Source of the DNA: Leptolinea sp. UBA5366
GTDB taxonomy: Bacteria > Chloroflexota > Anaerolineae > Anaerolineales > Anaerolineaceae
Assembly (NCBI GenBank): GCA_002407845.1
Contig: DHPK01000036.1
Location: 1-44,494, forward strand
Length of the DNA stretch: 44,494 nt
Reading direction: 5' to 3'
Translations under genes and position numbers: made by a program
In this document: piece after piece, positions 24,991-33,014 of the stretch
Position numbering within the stretch: position 1 is the first letter of the stretch
Layout of the letters: every line of letters starts with the position of its first letter
Notes under the pieces: generated by a model
Told to the model about the DNA's origin: nothing
Seen by the model: only the letters and a program-made list of their open reading frames with translations
Databases searched by the model: none

Positions 24991-25899
24991 ATGAAGTATC
25001 TTGAAGGCGTTATTACGGCTATGGTTACACCATTTGATGCGGATGGAAGCGTAAATCTGGGCAAGATGGCTTCACTGACCGAGTTCCTGATCGGGAAAGG
25101 CGTGAATTGCCTTTATCCGCTCGGAACAACTGGCGAATGCATGCGCTTGAGTGAGCAAGAACGCAAGGATGTCGCTGAGACAGTCGTAAAAACTGCTTCA
25201 GGGCGCGTTACGGTCTATATTCACGTCGGTGCTGTGACGGAAGAGGAGACAATCAGTCTGGCAAAGCATGCCGAAGCCATCGGCGCGGACGGTATTGGTG
25301 TGGTTACTCCGATCTATTTCGGCATGAATGAACGCGAAATTTCGGAATATTTTATTCGGGTTGCCAACTCCGTCAGCAAGAATTTCCCGGTTTACCTCTA
25401 TGGCATTCCGCAATGTGCAGCGAACGACATCAGCGTGAAAGTCGCCAGCACGGTTGCTGAAAAATGTTCAAACGTTGTGGGAATCAAATACAGTTTCCCT
25501 GACGTCCTGAAGATGGACGAATTTCTGCGAATTCGCAATAACACCTTCCGCGTCGTGCCCGGCACCGACCGCCTGTTTCTGCCGGAATTGGCGATGGGCT
25601 GTGACGGCGTTATCTCAGGTATTTCCTGCGTTTTCCCTGAACCGTTTGTGGCAGTTTATAAGGCTTACAAAACTGGTGACATTGAAAAGACCCGCTACTA
25701 CCAGCGCTTCGCGACGGATTATTGCAACGTCCTGCGCAATGGTGCAAACATGTCCTATTTTAAAAAGGGACTGGCGCTGCGCGGCGTTGACGTCGGTGTC
25801 ATGAAAAAGCCTCAGCTGGATCTGACCGATGCGGAATTCAATCAATACAAGTTGGAAGTGGAATCCTTAAACAAGAAAGCGGGTGAGTTATTTGTCTAA
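24991..25899 (+). CDS. Dihydrodipicolinate synthase (DapA/NanA) family lyase
   Basis: 302 residues, a class I aldolase TIM barrel. The carboxylate-binding GTTGE is at 45-49, the catalytic tyrosine Y137 in VYLYGIP, and the Schiff-base lysine K166 in VVGIKYSFPD. GAGGAG precedes the ATG. Its place directly before a tripartite tricarboxylate transporter suggests it is not lysine biosynthetic but splits or dehydrates an imported 2-keto acid or sugar acid. N-acetylneuraminate lyase, 2-keto-3-deoxy-acid lyase or hydroxy-oxoglutarate aldolase activity are all possible. It overlaps tctB by 17 bp. Confidence 0.88.
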   Translation: MKYLEGVITAMVTPFDADGSVNLGKMASLTEFLIGKGVNCLYPLGTTGECMRLSEQERKDVAETVVKTASGRVTVYIHVGAVTEEETISLAKHAEAIGADGIGVVTPIYFGMNEREISEYFIRVANSVSKNFPVYLYGIPQCAANDISVKVASTVAEKCSNVVGIKYSFPDVLKMDEFLRIRNNTFRVVPGTDRLFLPELAMGCDGVISGISCVFPEPFVAVYKAYKTGDIEKTRYYQRFATDYCNVLRNGANMSYFKKGLALRGVDVGVMKKPQLDLTDAEFNQYKLEVESLNKKAGELFV

Positions 25900-26368
25900 A
25901 ATCATTCAGTTAATAAAGAAAATGAACGTCGCTGCCGTGTTTGGGGTTTTATATTTGGTGGTTGCTTCTTGGTTTCTAATTGAATCCTTCAACTACCCCT
26001 ACATGACAAAATTCGGCGTCGGTTCGGGATTTTTCCCACGCTGGGTTTCCGTTTTCGCAATTATTGTTGGCATCGTCTACCTGCTGACGGCGATTTTCAA
26101 AGATAGATTTATTTTTGAAGACATCATGCCTGACCGTCAGGGGCTGCAGAATGTGCTGCTCGTCATCATGGCTATTATCGTTTTCATTTTTCTGACCGAC
26201 AAAACCGGGTTCATCATTTCTGCCAGTTTGCTGTTGTTTACGATCTTTATCCGAGAATATCCCTGGTGGAAAGCGATCCTGTTGGCAATTGTTGTCTCAA
26301 CGATCTGTTTCCTGATTTTCAGAAAAGGATTTTCAGTCCCGTTGCCGGTTAATCGCTGGGGATTTTAA
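25883..26368 (+). CDS. Tripartite tricarboxylate transporter, small membrane subunit (TctB)
   Basis: 161 residues with four membrane helices (about 17-33, 46-64, 87-104, 115-146). FGVGSGFFPRWVSVFAIIVG matches the TctB pattern with its conserved G-x-G-FFP motif. The start is GTG at 25883 or TTG at 25892; both lie inside the lyase gene, so translation is coupled. It supports the large subunit encoded 9 nt later. Confidence 0.85.
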   Translation: MSYLSKIIQLIKKMNVAAVFGVLYLVVASWFLIESFNYPYMTKFGVGSGFFPRWVSVFAIIVGIVYLLTAIFKDRFIFEDIMPDRQGLQNVLLVIMAIIVFIFLTDKTGFIISASLLLFTIFIREYPWWKAILLAIVVSTICFLIFRKGFSVPLPVNRWGF

Positions 26369-26377
26369 GGAGGATAT

Positions 26378-27883
26378 ATGGCTGAATCATTTATGGGTTT
26401 AATGAGTGGTTTTTCTGTCGCTATCTCTCCAATGAATATCCTCTATTGTTTCATTGGTTGTTTTGTCGGGATGGTTGTAGGCGTTCTGCCGGGAATCGGC
26501 CCGACTGAAGCGACAGCTTTGTTAATTCCGCTGACTTATGGGATGTCACCGGTCTCCGCGATCATCATGCTCGCAGGGATCTATTACGGCGGGATGTACG
26601 GCGGAACGATTACTTCGGTTCTGATCAACACACCTGGGGAGGCGGCTTCGGTCATCACCTGTCTGGATGGGTACCCGCTCGCTGTGCAAGGCAGAGCTGG
26701 CGTCGCGCTGAAAGTCGCGGCAGTCGGTTCCTTCGTCGGCGGGTTGATTTCAACATTAGGGTTGGCGCTGATCGGTCCTCCGCTGGCTGAATGGGCGCTG
26801 AAATTCGGACCGACCGAGATGTTCGCCTTGCTGGTGTTTGGCATGTCAATGGTGATCGGCTTGATGGGAAAATCCCTGATCCGGGGCTTGATTGCAGTCT
26901 TCATCGGTCTGCTCTTTGCACTGGTTGGGATGGACACCGTTTCCGGCAACATCCGCTTCACATTGGGCATCAACCAGCTGGTGGGCGGCATCGATCTGGT
27001 CACGCTTTCCATGGGTCTTTTTGGTTTGTCTGAAATTCTGGTCGGCATGGAGAATCTAAAGATTCACAACAAAGCTGGCAACATGAATTCTTCCAAACTC
27101 TATCCTGAGGAAAAACGGCCGACGATCATGTCGATCATCCGCGGCAGCTTCCTTGGCTTCTTCATGGGGCTGATCCCCGGAACAAGCTCTGCAATTCCGG
27201 CGATGATCTCTTATTCAATTGAGAAAAGAATTTCAAAACATCCGGAAAAGTTTGGGCACGGTGCCGTTGAAGGCGTAGCCGGTCCGGAAACTGCGAACAA
27301 CTCCTATGTGGGCGGCGCGATGATTCCGCTGTTCACGCTTGGAATTCCGAGCTCCCCGACGATTGCGATCCTTCTTGGTGCGTTCATGATGCATGGACTG
27401 ACGCCCGGGCCAACCCTGTTCATCAATGAACCGCTGGTTGTCTGGGGTACGATTGCCAGTATGTTCATCGGCAACCTGATCCTGCTGATCATGAATGTCC
27501 CGATGGCGAGCTGGTGGGCTAAACTGGCGAATGTGCCGAACAAGTTGCTCTATCCGGTCGTCCTCATCATTGCAATTTTGGGCGCTTACACCGTCAGCAA
27601 CAGCATGTTTGACGTCATCATCATGCTGATCGCCGGTGTGATCGGTTACGTGCTGAAAAAGGTCGACATTCCGATGGCGCCGATCGTGCTGGTCTTCGTC
27701 TTGAGTGAAATGATGGAACGCTCGATTCTCCAGTCAATCAAGATCAATAAAGGGCTGTCCGGTCTCTATACCAGCCCGATCGCGATGACGCTTCTGATTT
27801 CCGCAGCCTTTGTGCTGGTTTACAGCCTGATCTCCGAATTGAAAAATAAGAAATCGGCTTATCTTGGAGACGGAAGCGACTAG
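26378..27883 (+). CDS. Tripartite tricarboxylate transporter, large membrane subunit (TctA)
   Basis: 501 residues, about twelve membrane segments. The two inverted halves show the family signature repeats GVLPGIGPTEATALLIPLTYG (about 38-58) and GLIPGTSSAIPAMISYSIEK (about 263-282), plus YGGMYGGTITSVLINTPGE. These loops form the substrate site of the secondary, ion-driven carrier. AAGGAGG lies 6 nt before the ATG. The ligand is set by the TctC protein downstream. Confidence 0.93.
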   Translation: MAESFMGLMSGFSVAISPMNILYCFIGCFVGMVVGVLPGIGPTEATALLIPLTYGMSPVSAIIMLAGIYYGGMYGGTITSVLINTPGEAASVITCLDGYPLAVQGRAGVALKVAAVGSFVGGLISTLGLALIGPPLAEWALKFGPTEMFALLVFGMSMVIGLMGKSLIRGLIAVFIGLLFALVGMDTVSGNIRFTLGINQLVGGIDLVTLSMGLFGLSEILVGMENLKIHNKAGNMNSSKLYPEEKRPTIMSIIRGSFLGFFMGLIPGTSSAIPAMISYSIEKRISKHPEKFGHGAVEGVAGPETANNSYVGGAMIPLFTLGIPSSPTIAILLGAFMMHGLTPGPTLFINEPLVVWGTIASMFIGNLILLIMNVPMASWWAKLANVPNKLLYPVVLIIAILGAYTVSNSMFDVIIMLIAGVIGYVLKKVDIPMAPIVLVFVLSEMMERSILQSIKINKGLSGLYTSPIAMTLLISAAFVLVYSLISELKNKKSAYLGDGSD

Positions 27884-27978
27884 TTTCTGCTGGATCGATA
27901 AAGCATCTGGGTGAATTAACTAAACAAGACTAAACAAAAGATACAAGACTATAATGAAATTAAACATTAGGAGGAATA

Positions 27979-29154
27979 ATGAAGAAAACTAACAAATATA
28001 TTTTAATTCTTGTTGCTGTATTATTGATGCTCGGCAGCCTTGCCGGTTGCGCGAAACCGACTGCAACACCTGTGCCGCCAACCGCAGTTCCCGCGACAGA
28101 AGTTCCTGCAGAAGAACCAGTAGCTGAAGAACCTGCAGCAGCAGTTGTTGATGAAGCAGCCGCGGCAGCCGAAGCAGTCGTGGAAGAAGCTGCTCCCGCA
28201 GCAGAAGCGGTCGTAGACGAAGCAGCTCCAGCAGCGGAAGCAGTTGTCGAAAAAGCAGCCGCAGATATCGCCTTCCCGGAACGCGAAGTCACCATTTTGG
28301 TTCCTTTTAACGCAGGCGGCGCATCAGACATGACCTCCCGCATCCTTGCAACAGGTATGCAGGATGTCCTCGGCAAGACCGTTTTGGTCGTCAATAAGCC
28401 GGGCGGATCAGGCGGCGTTGGTATGACCGAAGTTCGCGGCGCAAAAGCCGATGGTTACACAATCTGCTACATCCCGGTTGAAATCGTGATGCATGAAGCG
28501 CTGAAACTGTCAGACATCAAACCGAGCGACTTCGATTACATTGGTCAGATGACCGATGTTCCGGCTGCTTTGACCGTTCAGGCTGATGCTCCATACAATA
28601 CGGTTGAAGAATTCATCGCTTACGCAAAAGAACATGAAGGCGAAGTGAAAATTGGTAATTCCGGTACCGGATCCATCTGGCACATTGCCTCAACCTACAT
28701 CGAAGAGGTTGCCGGTGTGAAATTTAATCATATCCCGTTTGACGGTGCAGCACCTGCCGTTACCGCTCTGATGGGCGGCCACATTGACGCAGTTCCTGTC
28801 AATGCCGGTGAAGTTAAATCAGGCGTTGATGCTGGCAAGCTGAAGATTCTGGCTCTCATGACCGAAGAACGCGACCCGAACAACCCGGACGTTCCGACCA
28901 TGAAAGAAAGCGGCTATGATGTCGTGATCGGCGGTTGGGGTGCATTAGCAGTTCCGAAGGGAACCGATCCTGCAATCCTGGCGAAACTGAGCAATGCTCT
29001 TAAAGCTGCGACCGACACGGACGAATTCAAAGATTTCATCTCCCAGAAGGGTATGATGGTTCATTATCGCAACGCGGAAGATTTTGCAGTCTTCATCGAC
29101 GAACAGGCAGTCTTCTTCAATGACTTGCTTTCGAAGATCGAACTGGGCGGCTAA
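27979..29154 (+). CDS. Tripartite tricarboxylate transporter, binding lipoprotein (TctC/Bug) with repeated linker
   Basis: 391 residues. Lipoprotein signal peptide with lipobox LAGC (C24), then a linker rich in Pro, Thr, Ala and Glu (about 25-97), then a Bug-type domain: REVTILVPFNAGGASDMTSRIL, VNKPGGSGGVGMTEV, GNSGTGSIWHIAS, FDGAAPAVTALMGGHIDAV. Bug proteins bind carboxylates such as citrate, malate, aromatic acids or sugar acids. The linker is built from an 11-residue tandem repeat and is longer than in most relatives. AGGAGG precedes the ATG. Confidence 0.92.
   Translation: MKKTNKYILILVAVLLMLGSLAGCAKPTATPVPPTAVPATEVPAEEPVAEEPAAAVVDEAAAAAEAVVEEAAPAAEAVVDEAAPAAEAVVEKAAADIAFPEREVTILVPFNAGGASDMTSRILATGMQDVLGKTVLVVNKPGGSGGVGMTEVRGAKADGYTICYIPVEIVMHEALKLSDIKPSDFDYIGQMTDVPAALTVQADAPYNTVEEFIAYAKEHEGEVKIGNSGTGSIWHIASTYIEEVAGVKFNHIPFDGAAPAVTALMGGHIDAVPVNAGEVKSGVDAGKLKILALMTEERDPNNPDVPTMKESGYDVVIGGWGALAVPKGTDPAILAKLSNALKAATDTDEFKDFISQKGMMVHYRNAEDFAVFIDEQAVFFNDLLSKIELGG
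28147..28260 (+). repeat. 33-bp in-frame tandem repeat in the TctC linker
   Basis: Three full units and a partial one encode VDEAAAAAEAV, VEEAAPAAEAV, VDEAAPAAEAV and VEKAA (28147-28179, 28180-28212, 28213-28245, 28246-28260). Codons differ synonymously between units, so the repeat is old enough to have drifted while the peptide was kept. Confidence 0.9.
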
Positions 29155-29173
29155 ATTCTTTACCAGTAAATAA

Positions 29174-29206
29174 AAATCAGACCATCTTTTTGAGATGGTC
29201 TGATTT
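29174..29206. terminator. Bidirectional terminator between tctC and murE
   Basis: AAATCAGACCATCT with its perfect 14-nt complement, loop TTTTG, then ATTTT on the plus side and an A-rich left flank serving the minus side. Confidence 0.8.
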
Positions 29207-29219
29207 ATTTTAAGAACGA

Positions 29220-30845
29220 TCAGGCTGGTTGGCTTTCAGAGGTCGGCAGATAAGGCATTTCAGGGCCGGGTATGCCGAGCTTTTCGGTCAAAGCCGCGCG
29301 CATCGCGGTGCGGTCATCCCAGAGATATTCAGTAGTTTCAAAGCACATCGACTGTTCATGTCCCTTTCCACAGGAGATCACAATGTCGCCCGGATTGGCG
29401 AGCGCCAGCCCTTTGCGGATTGCGTTGCCGCGATCCGGCTCAATAAACAGCGTCTGACCGAGAATTGCACCATGCTCCTGAGCTTCAACCGCCATTTCAT
29501 TCAAGATGTCGTTCAGCGGTTCTGTGCGCGGGTCTTCCGCGGTCAAAATCGTGATGTCCGCTTTGACAGCGGAGACTGCCGGCATCATGCGCCGCTTCTC
29601 CCGATCGCGCAGACCGGCTGAGCCATAAATAGCAATCACCCGTTTCTTGCCCTCAGCGTCTGGGCTGCCAGGCAGCATGGCGCGCGCTGAGTCAAGCGCG
29701 ACAGACAACGCGTTTGGCGTGTGAGCAAAATCGACAATCGCGGTGAAATCCTGCCCATAATCGATGATTTCCATTCGGCCTGAGACGGCTGGCACGCTGG
29801 CAATACCGGCTGCGGCTGTTTCCGGCGAAATGTTCAAACCATAAACCGCGGCGGTCATGGCAGCAAGAATGTTGTTGCTGTTATAGGCACCGATCAGATG
29901 AGAAGTGACTGGAATTTTTCTGTCACTCGAGTGATCCGGTAAATCGCGGAAGCTGACATCAGCCTTGAAACCGCTGGTCGTTGTCAGCATGTTTTCCAGA
30001 CTCACTTTTGCATGTTCCTGTTCACCGCTTGCGGAGTAGCAGACTTTATTGACATGGGTCAGGGTGTCCAAAAAAGTGTAGGAAGGCTGGTCATCATAGT
30101 TCAATACTGCCAGCGGATTGATTTTTCGCCCAGGGCGTCCTAAAAACTCAAACAGGATTCCTTTCGCAGCAAAATAGTCCTTTTTAGTCTTGTGATAGTC
30201 AATATGTTCATGGGTAATGTTCGTGACAACGCCGATGTCAAAGTTGATCGCTGCCACGCGTTTCTGCGACAGACCGTGGGAGGTGACCTCAATCACGGCG
30301 TGTGTGACACCTTCATCGCGCATCTGCGCGAGGTACCGCTGGATGTCAGGGCTTTCCGGCGTGGTCACATGGAATCCGGTATCAATTTCTTTCCCATTGA
30401 TGATCGCTGATAAAGTCGAAATCATGCTGGCATTAAGCCCGGCTTCAACCAGAATCTGATATAAAAAAGTCGAGGTTGTGGTTTTTCCGTCTGTGCCGGT
30501 GACACCGATAATGACCATGTCGTTCGCCGGAAAGTTATACAGCGCAGCGGACGCCAGCGCCATTGCCAACCGCGGATCGGCAACCTGAATATAGGGGACG
30601 GATAACTCGGTCGGCATGTCATTCGTGCCGATGACGGCACAGGCTCCCGCTTGAATGGCGTTTGGGATGTAGTTGTGACCGTCCGCGCTGATCCCCTTCA
30701 GAGCGATATAGATATCGCCGGGTTTAATCGCGCGTGAATCAAATTGGACTCCGGTGTAAGTGATGCCGGGATAATTGCCGGTGACTCCCCGGATATCTGT
30801 CAGAATTGCGATGCATTGATTCAGTTTGAGACTGTAATGCTTCAT
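29220..30845 (-). CDS. murE: UDP-N-acetylmuramoyl-tripeptide synthetase (MurE-type)
   Basis: 541 residues of the Mur ligase family, which adds the third amino acid of the peptidoglycan stem in the cytosol. Domain 1 (1-105) binds UDP; the P-loop is GVTGTDGKTTT (about 114-124); the carbamylated-lysine region is YFAAKGILFEF; the substrate motif TPESPDIQRYL is present; domain 3 starts near GRMEIIDYGQDFTAIVDFAHTPN. The specificity loop reads AEDPRTEP where meso-DAP enzymes have DNPR and lysine enzymes DNPA, so Arg is kept but Asp-Asn is Glu-Asp. The gene is separate from any division cluster. GAGGAG precedes the start. Confidence 0.92.
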   Translation of the reverse strand: MKHYSLKLNQCIAILTDIRGVTGNYPGITYTGVQFDSRAIKPGDIYIALKGISADGHNYIPNAIQAGACAVIGTNDMPTELSVPYIQVADPRLAMALASAALYNFPANDMVIIGVTGTDGKTTTSTFLYQILVEAGLNASMISTLSAIINGKEIDTGFHVTTPESPDIQRYLAQMRDEGVTHAVIEVTSHGLSQKRVAAINFDIGVVTNITHEHIDYHKTKKDYFAAKGILFEFLGRPGRKINPLAVLNYDDQPSYTFLDTLTHVNKVCYSASGEQEHAKVSLENMLTTTSGFKADVSFRDLPDHSSDRKIPVTSHLIGAYNSNNILAAMTAAVYGLNISPETAAAGIASVPAVSGRMEIIDYGQDFTAIVDFAHTPNALSVALDSARAMLPGSPDAEGKKRVIAIYGSAGLRDREKRRMMPAVSAVKADITILTAEDPRTEPLNDILNEMAVEAQEHGAILGQTLFIEPDRGNAIRKGLALANPGDIVISCGKGHEQSMCFETTEYLWDDRTAMRAALTEKLGIPGPEMPYLPTSESQPA

Positions 30846-30895
30846 TGCGGTAAGAGCTCCTCAATCTTCGATGATGGTTCTATTCTACCAAACTC

Positions 30896-30918
30896 AAACC
30901 TTTATTCTCTAAAGGTTT
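30896..30918. promoter_or_regulatory. 23-bp palindrome upstream of murE
   Basis: AAACCTTTA-TTCTC-TAAAGGTTT has perfect 9-bp arms. A TAGAAT box for murE on the minus strand (about 30880-30885) lies beside it, so it overlaps the expected -35 area. A regulator site is likely; a hairpin role is less so since no transcript needs to end here. Confidence 0.45.
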
Positions 30919-30973
30919 CGATCCGCCTTAATCATATTGCTGTCATAAGTTTTTACTATCTGGGGAAAAAGCC

Positions 30974-31002
30974 TTGACAAGCTGAAAATTATCCGATAAT
31001 AT
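30974..31002 (+). promoter_or_regulatory. Promoter of the SPFH/Arc operon
   Basis: TTGACA (30974-30979), a 17-nt spacer and TAATAT (30997-31002), 49 nt upstream of the start codon, with AGGAGG in the leader. Confidence 0.7.
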
Positions 31003-31051
31003 GATATCAAAATAATATCAAAATTATATGAATTAGAAATCAGGAGGAACC

Positions 31052-32065
31052 ATGTCAGAACACAGTGAACACGTATCGGAAATTCAAAAGGAAGTTCCGC
31101 TTAAAACATTGCCCGGAATGCCGATGTTATTGCTGACGATTACTTTTTACCTTTTATCAGTCATTCTGATCGTTTTTGGTGTGAGCAGTGCCATTAACGA
31201 ATCTGCATTCGCAGTTGCATATTTTGTCTTGTCCATGCTGCTGCTTTTTGCGGCAATTCTGCTTAACATAGGCATAAAAATCGTGAAACCGAATGAAGCG
31301 GCCGTGTTTACTCTGTTCGGGAAATATCTTGGTGTGCTGAAAACAGCCGGTTTTTATTGGATCAACCCGTTTGCATCCGCGGTCTCAACCGAAATTCCCT
31401 TGAGCCCGGAAGAGATCATGAAAAAGAAAAGCTCGGGAGCTGATGCCGAATATCCGGCGCGCATGACTAAAAAGATGAACCGGATTTCATTGAAAAAACA
31501 GACGCTTGATAATGGCAGACAGAAGATTAATGACGAAATGGGGAATCCGATTGAAATTGGAATCGTTGTGATTTGGCAGGTCGAGAACACTTATAAAGCA
31601 GTTTTCAACGTGGATGATTATCGCGATTATCTCTCCATTCAGGCAGACTCGGCGTTACGGGACATCGTCCGCATGTATCCTTATGATGTTTCCGGGGATG
31701 ATAACGAAAAAACACTGCGCGGTTCGAGCATGGAAATTTCTCAGCGGCTGAAAGAGCAGATCCAGGAGAAGGCAGATGACGCCAGCTTGAAAATCGTCGA
31801 AGCCCGCATCACGCATCTGGCGTATGCGCTGGAAATTGCCGCTGCAATGCTGCAGCGCCAGCAAGCATCTGCGATTATCGATGCCCGGCAGATGATCGTC
31901 GAAGGAGCGGTAGGAATGGTGGACATGGCGCTCAAAATGCTTTCAGAAGGCGACATTGTCGAACTGGATGATGAACGCAAAGCGCAGATGGTCAGCAATC
32001 TGCTCGTGGTGCTCTGCGGAAACCGGGATGCTCAGCCGATCGTGAACAGCGGCAGCATTTATTGA
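31052..32065 (+). CDS. SPFH (band 7/prohibitin-like) domain membrane protein
   Basis: 337 residues. Two membrane helices at about 24-46 and 52-76 are followed by an SPFH domain (about 78-275) with KIVKPNEAAVFTLFGKYLGVL, GFYWINPF, VVIWQVENTYKAVFNVDDY and a helical coiled stretch RLKEQIQEKADDASLKIVEARITHLAYALEIAAAM. Such proteins form membrane microdomain scaffolds. It is followed at once by a small Arc-like protein, a pairing I recall from many bacteria. Confidence 0.88.
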   Translation: MSEHSEHVSEIQKEVPLKTLPGMPMLLLTITFYLLSVILIVFGVSSAINESAFAVAYFVLSMLLLFAAILLNIGIKIVKPNEAAVFTLFGKYLGVLKTAGFYWINPFASAVSTEIPLSPEEIMKKKSSGADAEYPARMTKKMNRISLKKQTLDNGRQKINDEMGNPIEIGIVVIWQVENTYKAVFNVDDYRDYLSIQADSALRDIVRMYPYDVSGDDNEKTLRGSSMEISQRLKEQIQEKADDASLKIVEARITHLAYALEIAAAMLQRQQASAIIDARQMIVEGAVGMVDMALKMLSEGDIVELDDERKAQMVSNLLVVLCGNRDAQPIVNSGSIY

Positions 32066-32066
32066 A

Positions 32067-32273
32067 ATGGCAAGTGATATGACAACACCTGATCCCGAAG
32101 ATAAAGATAAGAAAGAGGGACGGAAGCAGATTCTGCTGCGGCTCTCTCCAGCACTTTGGGCAGAGTTGGCGGCATGGGCGGAGGACGATTTCCGCTCGGT
32201 CAACGGGCAGATTGAATACCTGCTGCATGAAATGGTGCGGACGCGCAGGAAGAAAAAAGATCTGGATTTGTAG
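32067..32273 (+). CDS. Arc-like ribbon-helix-helix protein, partner of the SPFH gene
   Basis: 68 residues. After a charged N-terminus, GRKQILLRLSPALWAELAAWAEDDFRSVNGQIEYLLHEMVRTRRK reads as one beta strand and two helices of the MetJ/Arc superfamily, with RSVNGQIEYLL typical of Arc-type partners. The ATG at 32067 begins 1 nt after the SPFH stop; a second ATG at 32079 is possible. It could regulate the operon or bind the SPFH protein. Confidence 0.8.
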   Translation: MASDMTTPDPEDKDKKEGRKQILLRLSPALWAELAAWAEDDFRSVNGQIEYLLHEMVRTRRKKKDLDL

Positions 32274-32292
32274 CAGCTATCTATAAAAATGA

Positions 32293-32326
32293 CAGAAAAG
32301 TCATCCCTTAGGGAATGACTTTTCTG
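32293..32326 (+). terminator. Terminator of the SPFH/Arc operon
   Basis: CAGAAAAGTCAT and ATGACTTTTCTG flank an inner CCC-TTA-GGG, with one bulged A; the T content of the right arm is high. Confidence 0.65.
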
Positions 32327-32408
32327 GTTAAAACTGGTATTGTTGTAAACCATTCTGCATAATATAATAAAACTTACATAACAATTAAAAATAATTGAGG
32401 ATTGTCTT

Positions 32409-32933
32409 ATGTGCCAGTATAAACTGTGGAGCAAACAAAATGGTGCTTATCTGATATTATGGCTAAAAATCGGCGATTTGAAATCAAAAGAATTTGCATT
32501 TTGTAAAGGAATTGGTGAGCAGGATTTCAATATTCAATGGAACAAGTTCAAGTCAGAAATGATTAACCTTAGAATCTGGGACAGTTTTGATAAGAAGTGG
32601 CCTGAATTCGAGAATGAATTAAGGAATTTTCAACCGATTTTGGCGCGGATATGCATTGTTCAAGGGGATAACGCTGTTTGGGAGGACTTAGAAATGCCAC
32701 CTGGGATTGTCTCCTCGACGAATAAGCTCTCTCGAGAAGAAAAAAGAAAAACTCTTCCAAAAGCCCCTTCAGATGGAACCGGTAATTCATCCCTTGGAAT
32801 AGATCTGAATGATACTGGTCCTGTCGGAGTACTGCCTTCTACGAGATTTATGAGTCCCCGGAAAGAAAATGAACCCTACATGGATAATCTGGGGAAAACC
32901 TACCAACAGTGGTTAGATGAACTAAACAAATAG
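32409..32933 (+). CDS. Hypothetical protein, no family recognised
   Basis: 174 residues, soluble, no signal peptide or membrane helix. Residues 1-95 look folded (ILWLKIGDLKSKEFAFCKGI; FDKKWPEFENELRNFQPILA) and contain many Trp and Phe; residues 105-155 are polar and Gly/Ser/Pro-rich, probably disordered; the last twenty residues (GKTYQQWLDELNK) form a short helix. GAGGA lies 8 nt before the ATG. Base composition is clearly more AT-rich than the neighbours, which may mean recent acquisition. It stands alone between two terminators. Confidence 0.65.
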   Translation: MCQYKLWSKQNGAYLILWLKIGDLKSKEFAFCKGIGEQDFNIQWNKFKSEMINLRIWDSFDKKWPEFENELRNFQPILARICIVQGDNAVWEDLEMPPGIVSSTNKLSREEKRKTLPKAPSDGTGNSSLGIDLNDTGPVGVLPSTRFMSPRKENEPYMDNLGKTYQQWLDELNK

Positions 32934-32961
32934 ATTTTAAATATAAACTGTATTGAATAAT

Positions 32962-32991
32962 AAAAATCTCCGCTGAAAAGCGGAGATTTTT
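32962..32991. terminator. Bidirectional terminator with GAAA loop
   Basis: AAAAATCTCCGCT-GAAA-AGCGGAGATTTTT; a 13-bp stem capped by a GNRA tetraloop, between the unknown gene and enolase, which converge. Confidence 0.88.
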
Positions 32992-33014
32992 GTTTATTTT
33001 ACTACGTGAAAAAA

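Noticed and set aside
27960..28394. Antisense 144-residue Ala/Ser/Thr-rich frame
   Set aside because: It is the mirror of the repetitive tctC linker; low-complexity frames arise from GC-skewed repeats.
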